64,000 bases of DNA from Caldilineaceae bacterium (GCA_022842065.1 JALHQH010000033.1:62001-126000), one strand, 5' to 3'; shown: positions 16,687 to 26,631, counted from the first letter of the stretch. A program made the numbers and translations. Notes: generated from the sequence alone by a model not told the origin.

Positions 16687-18231
16687 TCATTCGGTTGCCC
16701 CTTCCAACATATACCGCCCCACTGCCGCCACATCCGTCGCCCCAGCGGCGAGATCCGCCACGATCCGCCCCCGATAAAGCACCAGAATGCGATCACTAAG
16801 GCGGAACAACTCATCGAGATCGGCGGAAATCAACAACACGGCCCGCCCCCGCTCGCTAGCTGCGACAATGATCTGATGCACATACTCAATCGAGCCGACA
16901 TCAAGGCCACGCGTTGGCTGGTCGAGCAGTAAAAAGGGGTTATCCAGCGCCAGTTCGCGCCCCAGGATGATCTTCTGCTGGTTGCCGCCAGAAAGCGAAC
17001 CAAAGGGCTGGCCGTTGTCATTCATCACCACGCTGAAATCACGCTCGACCTCATCGGTGAAACGCTCGGCTGCGGCATAATTGAGCAGCCGTCCCTGCCA
17101 GGTGGTAAAGCGCGGATCAAGGCGGTGATGGGTCATCAGCATATTCTCGGTGATCGAGGCGGTCACCGCGCCCCCCATGCGCCGCCGATCCTGGGGCACA
17201 AAGGAGACCAGCTCGCGGCGCGCGATAATAGGCAATGTCGTCAGTTCCTGCCCTGCTACGGTAATTGACCCTACCGTCGGTGCAATTAGCCCCATCATGG
17301 CATTAACCAGCTCAAATTGACCATTGCCTTCGACCCCGGCCACGCCAACAATTTCGCCCGCATGAACGGTAAAGTTAACCTGCTGTAAACGTTCGACCCC
17401 GGTGGGATCGGTATAACCCAGATCGCGAATCGACAGGACCGCCGCGCCAAGTTGCTGTGCCGTGCGCAACGGCTGAAAGAGGATCTCACGGCCTACCATC
17501 AGCGCGGCCAGATCGCGTTCGGTCGTCGCCTGGGCGGCCACTGTTGCCACATATTGCCCTTTGCGCAACACGGTGATGCGATCACTCAGCGCCAGCACTT
17601 CGTCCAGGTGGTGGGAGATAAAGAGGATGGTGTGGCCGTTGTCACGCAGGCGGCGCAACTCGGCGAAAAGTTGGGGCACTTCCTGGGGCGTCAACACCGC
17701 GGTCGGCTCATCGAGGATCAGCACATCGACGTTACGGTAGAGGAGCTTGAGGATCTCAACCTTCTGGCGTGCCGCCACGGAGATCTCATCGACTAGCGCG
17801 TCGGGGCTGACATGCAAGCCGAACTCGTCGATCTTTGCTTGCACCAACTGGCGCGCCTTTGCCTCATCAACCCGCCCCCAGCGGTCGGTCGGCTCCGCCC
17901 CCAGCACCACATTCTGCCAGACCGTATACTCGTTGACCAGCAGAATCTCCTGGTGCACCATGCCAATGCCGGCGGCAATCGCGGCCCCAGGATTGCGAAA
18001 GACAACTTGGCGACCGTGATAGGTAATCGTCCCACTCGTCGCCGCTTCCTGGCCATAGAGCACCTTCATCAGGGTACTTTTGCCTGCGCCATTCTCGCCG
18101 ATGATGGCGTGAATCTCCCCATCGCGGAAGTCAAGGGTAATATCACTCAGCGCCACCACTCGCGGTGGAAAGACCTTAGTGATGCCGGTCATTTGGATGA
18201 GGGGTGTAAGCTCAGTGGCCGTTGCTGCCAT
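16687..18231 (-). CDS. ABC transporter ATP-binding protein, two NBDs (NupO/RbsA-like)
   Basis: A 514-residue tandem ATPase. NBD1 has Walker [10 protein letters not shown] (45-53), a Walker B in [15 protein letters not shown] and an H-loop [11 protein letters not shown]2 has the degenerate P-loop GVEGNGQ typical of the second half of sugar and nucleoside importer ATPases, with LSGGNQQK as ABC signature and [13 protein letters not shown] as Walker B. It powers import by the two permeases encoded downstream. It starts four bases after the stop of the small repeat protein gene, so the two are probably translationally coupled. Confidence 0.93.
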   Translation of the reverse strand: MAATATELTPLIQMTGITKVFPPRVVALSDITLDFRDGEIHAIIGENGAGKSTLMKVLYGQEAATSGTITYHGRQVVFRNPGAAIAAGIGMVHQEILLVNEYTVWQNVVLGAEPTDRWGRVDEAKARQLVQAKIDEFGLHVSPDALVDEISVAARQKVEILKLLYRNVDVLILDEPTAVLTPQEVPQLFAELRRLRDNGHTILFISHHLDEVLALSDRITVLRKGQYVATVAAQATTERDLAALMVGREILFQPLRTAQQLGAAVLSIRDLGYTDPTGVERLQQVNFTVHAGEIVGVAGVEGNGQFELVNAMMGLIAPTVGSITVAGQELTTLPIIARRELVSFVPQDRRRMGGAVTASITENMLMTHHRLDPRFTTWQGRLLNYAAAERFTDEVERDFSVVMNDNGQPFGSLSGGNQQKIILGRELALDNPFLLLDQPTRGLDVGSIEYVHQIIVAASERGRAVLLISADLDELFRLSDRILVLYRGRIVADLAAGATDVAAVGRYMLEGATE

Positions 18232-18235
18232 GCGT

Positions 18236-18595
18236 TTATGTTTCGTCAGTTGTCGGTGCTGAAGGTGTTTTGAGCAAAAAGTCCAAAAGCGCTTTCTGTT
18301 TTTCAGGGCTTATCCCTTTTAACAATTCTTCAATGCTCATATCGGCCAGGCGATCTTCGGGACTAAAAAGCGCTAGCAGATCGCGTTGCTTTTCGGCATC
18401 CATACCTGCCAGCAGGTCTTCAGGATCCATCACCTCTAATATGTCTTTTGGGTCCATCACCTCTAATACGTCTTTTGGGTTGATGACTTCCAGCAGATCT
18501 TTAGGATTCATAAAAGCGACTAGCTCACGCCCAATATCATCAGCCATGAACTTTAAATCTTTGCGTGATAATCTTGATGTTACGCCGGCCATCAT
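18236..18595 (-). CDS. Small helical-repeat protein of unknown function
   Basis: A 119-residue acidic protein. The start at 18595 is set by a consensus Shine-Dalgarno AAGGAGG (18601-18607). Its middle is a tandem 9-residue repeat: [36 protein letters not shown]. Related [11 protein letters not shown] and [10 protein letters not shown] units follow. Similar SPEERLAGL-type repeats are found at the ends of Rpn-family proteins, but no nuclease domain is present here. It lies between the binding-protein and ATPase genes of the importer operon, four bases before the latter. Function unknown; it might be an operon-linked accessory or a detached Rpn repeat tail. Confidence 0.7.
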   Translation of the reverse strand: MMAGVTSRLSRKDLKFMADDIGRELVAFMNPKDLLEVINPKDVLEVMDPKDILEVMDPEDLLAGMDAEKQRDLLALFSPEDRLADMSIEELLKGISPEKQKALLDFLLKTPSAPTTDET

Positions 18596-18658
18596 TAGTA
18601 CCTCCTTGGTGAGTTGCGGTCTCACTTCAGCTGACTTGTCTGACGCCGTTTCTTCCGT

Positions 18659-19711
18659 TTATTCCCCCGTATACCGCTCCACGATCAACTCACCGCTGAT
18701 GATCTGCTGGCGGATCACATCAACCTGGTCAATGATCGCCTGTGGCAGCACTTGTTCCTGGGCTTCAAAGGTCACATCAACCGCGCCACTGTCCAGGCCA
18801 TATTCGAGCACCTGGCCGGGCTGATAGCTGCCATCAGCAATCGTAGCGTAGACCTCGGTGATGGCGCGCCCGACATCCTTGAGATCACTGGCGACCACAT
18901 GGCCCGGTTCAAGGTCGTTCTGGTTGGTGTCAACGCCAATCGCATAGAGATCGCGTTCGGCTGCGGCCTGCAAGACGCCCAGACCTGCCGCCGCTGCGAT
19001 CTGGAAGACGATGTCCGCCCCCTGGTCATAGAGTTGCAGCGCGGCCTGTTTGCCCTTAGCGGTATCTTCCCAACTGCCGAGGAAGACGCTTTCGACCTGG
19101 ATTTCAGGATCGACCGACTTGGCCCCATTCGTGTAGGCGAAGATAAAGGCATTGACCACCGGATCGACATCACCACCGACGGCACCGATCAACTTTTCGG
19201 GGTTGATCCCAGGCAGTGAGCTTTCCAGCGTGGTCATCGCCGCCACCACGCCGGTGAGGTAGGCGCTCTCTTCTTCAATAAAGTCAACCGAGGTGATGGT
19301 GTCGCCTGTATTCTCGACGACGGTATCAATGTTGACAAAGATCTTGTCCGGGTTGCTGTCGGCGATCTCTTTGAGCTGATCTTCAAAACCATAAGAGATC
19401 ACAAAGATCACGTCGGCATAGGCAACGGCAGCCTGGAGCGATGGCTCATACTGGCCGGCGTCAAAGTTGGTCTCGATCGTGCGTGTCTCAACGCCATAGT
19501 CAGCGACCAACTGGTCGATGCCTGCCTGGCCGGAATCGTAAAAGGCGTTGTCACCCAGCGCACCGTTGATCAGGTAGACAACCTTTTGCGCGGCGGCGGG
19601 GGCATCCGCTGCGCTATCGGTGCTGGTCCCACCAGTTGGTGCTGGTGTACAGCCGATGAGTGCCGCCACGGCTAGCACCATCAGCACAATTAGAGTCTTA
19701 CCGCTGTTCAT
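18659..19711 (-). CDS. BMP family substrate-binding lipoprotein
   Basis: A 350-residue periplasmic-binding lipoprotein. It has a signal peptide with lipobox LIGC (Cys21), then a Thr/Ser/Ala-rich linker, then the BMP (PnrA/Med-like) domain: VVYLINGALGDNAFYDSGQAG, VIFVISYGFEDQL, GAVGGDVDPVVNAFIFAY and DIVFQIAAAAGLGVLQAA. It would capture nucleosides or related small molecules outside the membrane and deliver them to the permeases encoded downstream. It is the first gene of the operon, with AGGAG ahead of the ATG and a -10 box plus palindrome 30-50 bases upstream. Confidence 0.92.
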   Translation of the reverse strand: MNSGKTLIVLMVLAVAALIGCTPAPTGGTSTDSAADAPAAAQKVVYLINGALGDNAFYDSGQAGIDQLVADYGVETRTIETNFDAGQYEPSLQAAVAYADVIFVISYGFEDQLKEIADSNPDKIFVNIDTVVENTGDTITSVDFIEEESAYLTGVVAAMTTLESSLPGINPEKLIGAVGGDVDPVVNAFIFAYTNGAKSVDPEIQVESVFLGSWEDTAKGKQAALQLYDQGADIVFQIAAAAGLGVLQAAAERDLYAIGVDTNQNDLEPGHVVASDLKDVGRAITEVYATIADGSYQPGQVLEYGLDSGAVDVTFEAQEQVLPQAIIDQVDVIRQQIISGELIVERYTGE

Positions 19712-19741
19712 AAAATTTTCTCCTCATTGGTTCGAGCGTCA

Positions 19742-19764
19742 TGACATCATGTCAATAAATTATA
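19742..19764 (-). promoter_or_regulatory. Promoter -10 box and overlapping palindrome for the BMP importer operon
   Basis: A perfect TATAAT lies at 19764-19759 on the minus strand, with the predicted start inside TGACAT-C-ATGTCA (19742-19754), a 6-bp inverted repeat around one base. This is where a repressor site would lie. A matching -35 is not obvious. Its position, about 30-50 bases before the lipoprotein ATG, supports regulation of the importer operon. Confidence 0.55.
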
Positions 19765-19899
19765 CCCGTTGCGGTTATTTAGCCCCTAGTCTTGATCGGG
19801 CTCGGACAATCACGCAGGCTTTGTGTTTTGGTTACACTATCTCGGCGGAGAATTATCATAACGCAAATTCAAGCGCATGCCAAATCAAACAAATTGGTG

Positions 19900-19938
19900 A
19901 GGGCTTACGCAGTTGCCGGCGGCAATTGCGTAAGCCCT
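19900..19938. repeat. 39-bp near-perfect palindrome
   Basis: Nineteen-base arms (19900-19918 and 19920-19938) complementary except for one G-T pair, around a single central base. It lies in the 420-bp gap between the aquaporin gene end and the BMP operon start, about 34 bp from a second, larger hairpin. Confidence 0.65.
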
Positions 19939-19971
19939 ATTCGTAATGATCAAGGGACGATACCCTGACGC

Positions 19972-20040
19972 TTGATCACAAAAGCGCCTTATCGCCGGCC
20001 AACGGTTAGTTGGCCGGCGATAAGGCGCGTTTGTGATCAA
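19972..20040. repeat. 32-bp-stem inverted repeat
   Basis: Arms 19972-20003 and 20009-20040 match over 32 bp with a single mismatch and a 5-nt loop. The core is the palindromic GCCGGCCAAC / GTTGGCCGGC. It follows the end of the aquaporin gene on the minus strand and could protect or end that transcript. There is no long T-run, so it looks more like a REP/palindromic unit than a terminator. Confidence 0.7.
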
Positions 20041-20133
20041 AGATCGGATTTTTGTGGTTTAGCGAGCCGTTGCGGTGGTTTTCACCAAACTAATCAACCG
20101 CCCGCCGCAAACAGAATGGATACTGATTGCGCG

Positions 20134-20826
20134 TTATTTCTGGCTATCACTGATAAAGCGATAGATCAACGCGCCCAGCACAGCCCCAATGATTGGTGCT
20201 GCCCAGAAGAGCCACAACTGCCCAACCGCCCAGTCACCAACAAAGAGCGCCACACCGGTGCTGCGTGCCGGGTTGACCGAAGTGTTGGTCACCGGAATGC
20301 TGATCAGGTGAATCAAGGTCAAGCCCAAACCAATCGCAATGGGGGCAAAGCCTTGTGGGGCGCGCTTATCGGTTGCGCCCATGATGATGAAGAGGAACAT
20401 CATCGTCATGACAATTTCTGCCACCAGCGCTGCCATCATCGTGTAGCCACCGGGCGAATGTTCGCCATAGCCATTCGAGGCAAAGCCGCCGGCTAGCGAA
20501 AAACCTTCCTGCCCACTGGCGATCAGATACAAAACCCCAGCCCCGGCCACTGCCCCGACCACTTGGGCGACGATATAGGGTACCAGATCCTTGGCGGAAA
20601 AACGTCCCCCAATCCAAAGACCAACCGAAACCGCAGGATTTAGGTGGCAACCGGAGATATGGCCAATTGCAAAGGCCATGGTCAACACCGTCAAGCCAAA
20701 GGCCAAAGAAACGCCTAACAAGCCAATCCCAACATCTGGAAATGCGGCGGCCAATACAGCGCTGCCACAGCCACCTAGCACCAGCCAAAAGGTGCCGATA
20801 AATTCTGCGGTTAACTTCTTTAACAT
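20134..20826 (-). CDS. aqpZ: Aquaporin Z / MIP family channel
   Basis: A 230-residue MIP channel. The two half-helix NPA motifs are HLNPAVS and SVNPARS, and six membrane spans are evident. The context around the second NPA ([13 protein letters not shown]) and the GxR pattern are those of water-selective AqpZ channels. The start at 20826 is chosen because GAGGAG lies seven bases upstream; the frame itself opens 18 bases earlier. The upstream region holds an 18-bp palindrome at 21038-21055. No glycerol kinase gene is adjacent, consistent with a water channel and not GlpF. Confidence 0.92.
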   Translation of the reverse strand: MLKKLTAEFIGTFWLVLGGCGSAVLAAAFPDVGIGLLGVSLAFGLTVLTMAFAIGHISGCHLNPAVSVGLWIGGRFSAKDLVPYIVAQVVGAVAGAGVLYLIASGQEGFSLAGGFASNGYGEHSPGGYTMMAALVAEIVMTMMFLFIIMGATDKRAPQGFAPIAIGLGLTLIHLISIPVTNTSVNPARSTGVALFVGDWAVGQLWLFWAAPIIGAVLGALIYRFISDSQK

Positions 20827-21037
20827 GATTTGCTCCTCGATCAATTAGATGGGCTGATTAAAGATGATAAAATCTACTGCTTTTAAATACTTTGTAAAGT
20901 TAATTCTCGGTCAATTGTCTATTCAAAAGGCCGAAAACATTACAAACAAAACAAGCTAGGGTGCCAAAATCATTGCCTATCCTAAATGAATTACGTTAAG
21001 AATAATGTAGGTTTTGCTGCTTATCTTATTGTCTACA

Positions 21038-21055
21038 TATTAATACGTATTAATA
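21038..21055. promoter_or_regulatory. 18-bp perfect AT-rich palindrome
   Basis: TATTAATAC-GTATTAATA, perfectly self-complementary, which also makes a tandem of the 10-mer ATTAATACGT (21039-21058). It is about 210 bases upstream of the aqpZ start and about 50 bases beyond the stop of the DmpA-like gene. It may be an operator for aqpZ or a simple AT-rich repeat. Confidence 0.4.
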
Positions 21056-21103
21056 CGTAAGGTGTCGGCCCACTGCTCACCAATGGGCGTGGTTGCACCG
21101 ATC

Positions 21104-22189
21104 TTATGGCTGCTGGCCGCTGAGTAGATCCAGCGGCAATGCCGCCACAATACGCCCTTGATCGCCACTCATGGTGGTTGCCAGACAGAGTGAATTGTAA
21201 ATTGCTTCTTCCGTGGCTTCAATCACCGCTTGAAACAAGGGCGAGACGCTATCGTTGGTCAGCTCACTGAGTTGCCGCTGCGCTTGGCCTGCTGTGACGG
21301 TGCGCCTGACTTCAGGTGCCGTAGAAAAGGCGATGCCATAGTCACCGGAACCGTTGCTCATGGCGGCACCCGTCCGCGCCAACCCCGCGCCTGTGCGCGC
21401 CGCCAGGCGCGCCAAATTGCGATCCGAAAGCGGTGCATCGGTGGCGACAATCATCATGAGCGACCCATCAGCTGCATCCTGTGCCAGTTCGTCTTTGAGA
21501 TAATATTGCCCCAACAGTCGGCCGACTGGCACGCCTGCAATCTGTAAGACGCCGCCATAATTTGATTGGACCAAGACGCCAACCCTATAACCACCCAAGG
21601 TCGGCGGCAACTGACGGGAACTTGTGCCAATACCCCCTTTCCACCCAAAGGCGACAGTCCCTGTTCCCGCGCCCACACACCCTTCGGCCACCGGGCCGTC
21701 GGTTGCCTCTTGGATCGCTTGCAGCACATGGGCCGGCGTGATGACCCGCCGGCGAATGTCATTCAGGAACCCATCATTGGTCTCGCCGACGACCATATTG
21801 ACGGAGCGGACTGTTTCGTTGCCCTTTTGCGCCAGGGTCCAATCCAAGATGGCATCCGCCGCGCGCGGTACGGCCAGCGTGTTCGTTAGCACAATCGGCG
21901 TTTCGATCTCGCCTAATTCCATGATTTGGGTGCTGCCCATCAGCTTGCCATAGCCGTTGCCGACCCAAAGGCCCGCCGGCACTTTTTCTTGGTATAGATT
22001 GCCGTTGTGGGGCAAAATCGCCGTTACCCCAGTCCGTATTGCTTCGCCTTCGATTATGGTGACGTGGCCGACGTGGACGCCGGCAACATCGGTAATGGCA
22101 TTGTCGGGGCCTGGCGGGAGAATGCCTGTTGATAAACCCAATTGACGTAGCCGTTGGCGTTGTGGGGGATAATAGGTCATACGCGCCAT
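21104..22189 (-). CDS. P1 family (DmpA/BapA-like) aminopeptidase
   Basis: A 361-residue Ntn-hydrolase of peptidase family S58 (P1). These enzymes are made as a precursor and self-cleave ahead of a nucleophilic serine, here predicted as Ser243 in DGSLMMIVATDAP. Supporting segments are ITDVAGVHVGHVTI at the N-terminus, VGETNDGFLND, and EGCVGAGTGTVAFGWKGG. Relatives release N-terminal D- or L-amino acids or beta-amino acids. No signal peptide is seen. It lies on the minus strand ahead of aqpZ, separated by about 280 bases, so probably a separate unit. It is divergent from the amidase gene. Confidence 0.9.
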   Translation of the reverse strand: MARMTYYPPQRQRLRQLGLSTGILPPGPDNAITDVAGVHVGHVTIIEGEAIRTGVTAILPHNGNLYQEKVPAGLWVGNGYGKLMGSTQIMELGEIETPIVLTNTLAVPRAADAILDWTLAQKGNETVRSVNMVVGETNDGFLNDIRRRVITPAHVLQAIQEATDGPVAEGCVGAGTGTVAFGWKGGIGTSSRQLPPTLGGYRVGVLVQSNYGGVLQIAGVPVGRLLGQYYLKDELAQDAADGSLMMIVATDAPLSDRNLARLAARTGAGLARTGAAMSNGSGDYGIAFSTAPEVRRTVTAGQAQRQLSELTNDSVSPLFQAVIEATEEAIYNSLCLATTMSGDQGRIVAALPLDLLSGQQP

Positions 22190-22500
22190 CGGCGATTCAC
22201 TTTCTGTGGCTGATGATAGTAAGAAATCAAAGAGATTGACGTAGGGATAAGCAGAAAGTTACGCATGCACTCGTCTCTAACTGGCTCATAACCACCAAAC
22301 AACGTTAGAAATATTGGCAAGCCGTGTCTAACTTTGTTTGGCTCATCCTGAAAATCGGCATTTGTCGATTTGATCGAATATGATGATCTACGTAACCTGC
22401 GTAAATTCTTACCGATTCAAAATGATGCAATGGCAGTTAATCTTACGGGGCTAGGTTGGGGACTTTGGTAATTTATACTCCCATTATTTGTAACAAAAGG

Positions 22501-22530
22501 TTGACAATTCAATCATGATAGCTGTATACA
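22501..22530 (+). promoter_or_regulatory. Sigma-70 type promoter for the amidase gene
   Basis: A consensus TTGACA (22501-22506), an 18-bp spacer, and TATACA (22525-22530), 44 bases before the amidase ATG at 22574, with AAAGGG as Shine-Dalgarno. The rest of the 384-bp gap (22190-22500) shows no gene or convincing structure. Confidence 0.7.
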
Positions 22531-22573
22531 TTTAGCTCTGATCATCACGACAAGCACAAGAAAGGGCCATCTA

Positions 22574-23995
22574 ATGTCTAAGACTGAACTCTGTTTTCGC
22601 ACTGCCACCGATCTTGCCCATGCGATTCGCACCAAAGCACTCTCGGCACAGGAAGTGATGGCGGCACATCTGGCCCAGATTGACCGCGTCAACCCCGTTG
22701 TTAATGCAATTGTTACCCTTGATCCCGACCGCGCCCTGGCCGGGGCCAAAGCGGCCGATGCGGCCATTGCCCGTGGTGACCAGGTTGGCCCGCTGCATGG
22801 TCTGCCCATCGCCCACAAGGATCTGGTCGAAACCAAAGGCATGCGCACAACGATGGGCTCGCCGATTTTCAAGGATAATATACCCACGACCAACGCCCTG
22901 ATCATCGACCGCTTACAAGGGGCCGGCGCGATTACCATCGGCAAGACGAATACACCTGAATTTGGTGCCGGTTCCCAGACCTTTAACAAAGTCTTTGGCG
23001 CGACCCTCAACCCCTATGATACCACCAAAACCTGTGGGGGCAGCAGTGGTGGGGCTGCGGTGGCCCTGGCCTGTGGCATGATTCCGATTGCGGATGGCAG
23101 TGATACCGGTGGCTCGCTGCGCAACCCAGCCAACTTTTGCAACATTGTTGGCTTTCGCCCCTCGCCGGGACGGGTCCCGGTCTGGCCCAACAGCATGGGC
23201 TGGTTTCCCATCTCGGTGAAAGGACCAATGGCGCGCACGGTGCAGGATGTGGCCTTACTCTTGCAAGCGCTGGCTGGCCCTGATCCCCGCTCGCCGATTG
23301 CCAATCGCGAACCAGGCTCGGTTTTTGCACGACCCCTTGGACGCGATTTTAAGGGCACGCGCATTGCCTGGAGTCGCGACCTGGGCAGTTTTCCGGTTGA
23401 CCCACGGGTGACGGCGGTGATTGACGGCCAACGCGCCGCCTTTGAACAGGTAGGTTGTCAGGTGGAAGAGGGCGAACCTGATTTTAGCGATGCCGATGAA
23501 GTCTTCAAAGTTTTGCGTGCGTGGGCCTTTGAGCTTGGTTTTACTGACCTAATTGCCAGCCACCGCGACCAGATCAAAGAGACAGTGATCTGGAATGCCG
23601 AGGAAGGGCAGAAACTCACCGCCCCCCAACTAAGCCGCGCCGAAATGAAGCGCACGCAACTCTATCATCGCGTCCGTGAATTTATGGAAACCTATGAATA
23701 TCTGATCCTCCCCGTCAGCCAGGTGCCCCCTTTCCCGGTGACGCAAGAATATATCACCGAGATCAACGGCGTCCAGATGGAGAGCTACATCGACTGGATG
23801 AAGTCCTGTTATTTCATCACTGTGACTGGGTTGCCGGCGATCTCCATGCCCTGTGGCTTTACGCCCGAAGGATTACCAGTGGGGGTGCAGATTGTCGGTC
23901 GCCACGAGGATGACTTTGGTGTCTTGCAACTGGCCTATGCCTTTCAGGAAGCGACCGCAACCTGGCAGACGCGTCCGGCTGTGGCTGCGCGCTGA
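22574..23995 (+). CDS. Amidase signature family enzyme
   Basis: A 473-residue amidase-signature hydrolase with the Ser-cisSer-Lys triad: Lys82 in IAHKDLV, the cis-Ser in CGGSSGG (157/158) and nucleophile Ser181 in DTGGSLRNPA. Length and C-terminus (GLPVGVQIVGRHEDD) are as in GatA-related amidases. However, no gatC or gatB lies nearby, so it is more likely a free-standing amide or carbamoyl hydrolase than the transamidosome subunit. It is cytoplasmic, with its own promoter upstream and a Rho-independent terminator downstream, so probably monocistronic. Confidence 0.9.
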   Translation: MSKTELCFRTATDLAHAIRTKALSAQEVMAAHLAQIDRVNPVVNAIVTLDPDRALAGAKAADAAIARGDQVGPLHGLPIAHKDLVETKGMRTTMGSPIFKDNIPTTNALIIDRLQGAGAITIGKTNTPEFGAGSQTFNKVFGATLNPYDTTKTCGGSSGGAAVALACGMIPIADGSDTGGSLRNPANFCNIVGFRPSPGRVPVWPNSMGWFPISVKGPMARTVQDVALLLQALAGPDPRSPIANREPGSVFARPLGRDFKGTRIAWSRDLGSFPVDPRVTAVIDGQRAAFEQVGCQVEEGEPDFSDADEVFKVLRAWAFELGFTDLIASHRDQIKETVIWNAEEGQKLTAPQLSRAEMKRTQLYHRVREFMETYEYLILPVSQVPPFPVTQEYITEINGVQMESYIDWMKSCYFITVTGLPAISMPCGFTPEGLPVGVQIVGRHEDDFGVLQLAYAFQEATATWQTRPAVAAR

Positions 23996-24126
23996 GGTAG
24001 GGGCGTCCGGGCGACCGCGTGGGAAATTTGCCGAAAGTAGTGCTCTTTGATATCCTGACAGAATAGTTAGTTTGACGCGCCAATGTCTGTCGCGTTCAAT
24101 CGTGTAAAATTGTGAAATCGTCTAGG

Positions 24127-24170
24127 AAAGGTGTTGTCAACCGCGTGCTTGTGTTGGCAGCACCTTTTTT
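24127..24170 (+). terminator. Rho-independent terminator after the amidase gene
   Basis: Stem AAAGGTGTTGTCAAC (24127-24141) pairs with GTTGGCAGCACCTTT (24153-24167) with two G-T type pairs. It is followed by a T-run, and the loop is 11 nt. Confidence 0.7.
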
Positions 24171-24200
24171 GCTGTAGCCTGGAATGCATAGGGATCTCTC

Positions 24201-26609
24201 ATGGCCAATCAAGAGAGTGCCGCGCGCCGCACCGGCGCGCGAATGACAACTGCACAACAAGTAACTGGGCCGGGCAATGCTGAAAGACCGATTGCCAAGT
24301 CCGCACTGGACCCCGCGGCTGCCCGTGAAGAAACAGCGCTGCCAGCCGGCCCCGAGCCGAGCGGTGTCGGCAATGGCTCTGTGCCAACTATGATCGATAA
24401 ATTGCGTGGGATGCGTTGGAGCGTGCTGCTCAATGCCGCCAATACGGTCTATGTCCAGTTTACCTTTTTCGGCTCAGCCTTTGTGATCTTTCTGGATCGG
24501 CTGGCCCTGAGTAAATCGGACATCGGCTTTATTCTTGCTTTGATTCCCTTTGCCAATCTGTTGGCCATTGTCATCGCGCCGGTGGCCGCCCGCTATGGCT
24601 ACAAGCGCACCTTTATTCTCTTTTTTGGCCTGCGCAAAGTTGTCACTGCGTTACTACTGTTAACGCCCTGGGTGGTGGCCACCTTGGGTGGGGGCGCGGC
24701 CTTTGCTTTCGTGGCGCTGGTGGTGGGACTCTTTGCCACCTTCCGCACGGTCGAAGAGACCGCTTACTATCCCTGGTATCAAGAATTTGTACCCAACGCG
24801 GTGCGTGGCGTCTATTCGGCGTGGAGTAATATTGCCACCGCACTGGTTGGCGTGATCTCCGTGCTCATTGCCGGCTGGGTGATCGAAACCTCCGACAGTC
24901 TCTTTGGTTTTATGGTGCTAATTAGTGCGGGCGTGATCTTTGGCCTCTTCTCAACTTGGTGTGCAGTTTTTATCCCTGGTGGTGCGCCACTGGATGCTGA
25001 CCCCAAACATGCGGCCGGTCGGCGCAACCTGCGCGAAGCCCTGCACGACCGTGACTTTCTACGCTATCTGATCGGCTTGGCCCTGATCACCCTGGGCACC
25101 GTGCCAATCGCCTCGTTTTTGCCGCTCTATCTTCAAGAACAGGTCGGGCTTAGCTCGGGCAGCGCGATCTTTGTGCAGATGGGTGGCTTGATCGGTACCA
25201 TCGTCTCTAGCTATATTTGGGGCTGGGCCTCCGACCGTTATGGTGGTCGCCCCGTCATGTTGACTGGGGTTGGACTTTTTGTGATCATGCCGCTCTTCTG
25301 GTGGTTTATGCCGCGGGGTAGCGCCTGGGGGCTCTACCTGGCGTTGGCGATCTCCTTTGCCCAAGGGTTGGCCAATCTGGGCTGGGGCATCGGGGCGACC
25401 CGCCTGCTCTTTGGTAGCGTGGTGCCTAAAGAGAAAAACATGGACTACCTGGCCATCTGGTTTGCCTGGGCCGGGATTACCGCCGGGATCAGCCAACTGG
25501 CCGGCGGCTGGATCCTCGACTATGGGCGTAATATGGCCGGTGAGTTTTGGTTGATTACGCTGGATCCCTATGTCCCGCTCTTTGTACTAGCAATTGTGGC
25601 CCCCTTCCTGAGCATCTTCTTGTTAGCCGCCATCCGCGGTGATAGCGCCGTCAGCATGGGCCAATTTGCCGGCCACTTTATGCGCGGCAACCCTTTCATG
25701 GCGATGACCTCGTTGGTCAAATACTATAGCGCCGCCGGTGAGCATGCCACCGTCCGCACGACCGAACTGCTGGGGCAAGCACGCAGCACCCTGGCGATCA
25801 ACGAACTGCTCGAAGCCCTTACTGACCCGCGTTTTAATGTCCGTTTTGAAGCGATCCAGGCGGCAGCACGGCTCAAGCCCGATCCGCAACTGACCGCGGC
25901 CCTGGCCCGTATTCTCCACGGTAAAAACCCGGCCTTAAGTGTGCTGGCTGCCTGGGCATTGGGTCGGATTGGCGATTCGGGTGCCATTGAACCGCTGCGC
26001 AAAGGGCTCGACTCGCCGTACCGATCGGTGCAGGCCCATTGTATTCGCGCGTTGGGCACATTGGGCGATAAACGTGCGGTGCGCATCTTGTTGGCGCGGC
26101 TGGACACCGAAAGTGATGAAGGGTTGTTGCTGGCCTATGCCTCGGCATTGGGCAATCTGCGTGTCAGCAAGGCGACTTTTCAGTTGCTGCCGTTGTTGGC
26201 GCGCAGTGAAGAGGAAGAGATGCGTTGGGAAGTTGCCCTGGCCTTGGCTCGCATTATCGGCGATGAAAAATATTTCATCCAACTCTGGCGCAATACACGT
26301 AGCGCTCCCGGCACACCGTTCGCACAAGCGTTGACTAAACTAAAGCGGCGGCTCGCCCAAAGCTATCCACATGAAAAGGACTTAGTACGCCAACTTGAAA
26401 CGGCCGCCCAAGCCTTTGCCCAAGAAGATTTGCTGGCGGGTGCGCACGGGTTGGGTGCACTTTTGCAGGCCATGCCCTTGGAAGGCTGTGAATATATCTG
26501 TGCTGCGCTGGCTGAGGCTTGTGCTGCGGAACTAGTCGATGCATCGACCGTACGCGAGGAATATGTGGTGCTGGGTTTACATGCGTTGGCCCTCTGTGTG
26601 GCCGGCTAG
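24201..26609 (+). CDS. MFS transporter with C-terminal HEAT-repeat domain
   Basis: An 802-residue fusion. After a soluble, Ala/Pro-rich N-terminus (about 1-60) come twelve predicted membrane helices to about residue 475. The MFS loop motif between TM2 and TM3 appears as AARYGYKR, and a second-half copy as ASDRYGGRP. Residues about 500-730 form HEAT/PBS-lyase-like repeats with a PxxxVRxxA-type rhythm (DPRFNVRFEAIQAAARL, SPYRSVQAHCIRALGTLGD). The extra domain would be cytosolic and could gate transport or bind a partner. Substrate unknown. The gene ends at a strong hairpin shared with the convergent rfbB gene. Confidence 0.85.
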   Translation: MANQESAARRTGARMTTAQQVTGPGNAERPIAKSALDPAAAREETALPAGPEPSGVGNGSVPTMIDKLRGMRWSVLLNAANTVYVQFTFFGSAFVIFLDRLALSKSDIGFILALIPFANLLAIVIAPVAARYGYKRTFILFFGLRKVVTALLLLTPWVVATLGGGAAFAFVALVVGLFATFRTVEETAYYPWYQEFVPNAVRGVYSAWSNIATALVGVISVLIAGWVIETSDSLFGFMVLISAGVIFGLFSTWCAVFIPGGAPLDADPKHAAGRRNLREALHDRDFLRYLIGLALITLGTVPIASFLPLYLQEQVGLSSGSAIFVQMGGLIGTIVSSYIWGWASDRYGGRPVMLTGVGLFVIMPLFWWFMPRGSAWGLYLALAISFAQGLANLGWGIGATRLLFGSVVPKEKNMDYLAIWFAWAGITAGISQLAGGWILDYGRNMAGEFWLITLDPYVPLFVLAIVAPFLSIFLLAAIRGDSAVSMGQFAGHFMRGNPFMAMTSLVKYYSAAGEHATVRTTELLGQARSTLAINELLEALTDPRFNVRFEAIQAAARLKPDPQLTAALARILHGKNPALSVLAAWALGRIGDSGAIEPLRKGLDSPYRSVQAHCIRALGTLGDKRAVRILLARLDTESDEGLLLAYASALGNLRVSKATFQLLPLLARSEEEEMRWEVALALARIIGDEKYFIQLWRNTRSAPGTPFAQALTKLKRRLAQSYPHEKDLVRQLETAAQAFAQEDLLAGAHGLGALLQAMPLEGCEYICAALAEACAAELVDASTVREEYVVLGLHALALCVAG

Positions 26610-26631
26610 CCGCACGGCTGCCCAAAAACTC

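Noticed and set aside
18222..18824. A 200-codon plus-strand frame opposite the small repeat gene and BMP gene
   Set aside because: It is antisense to two genes with clear starts and family features.
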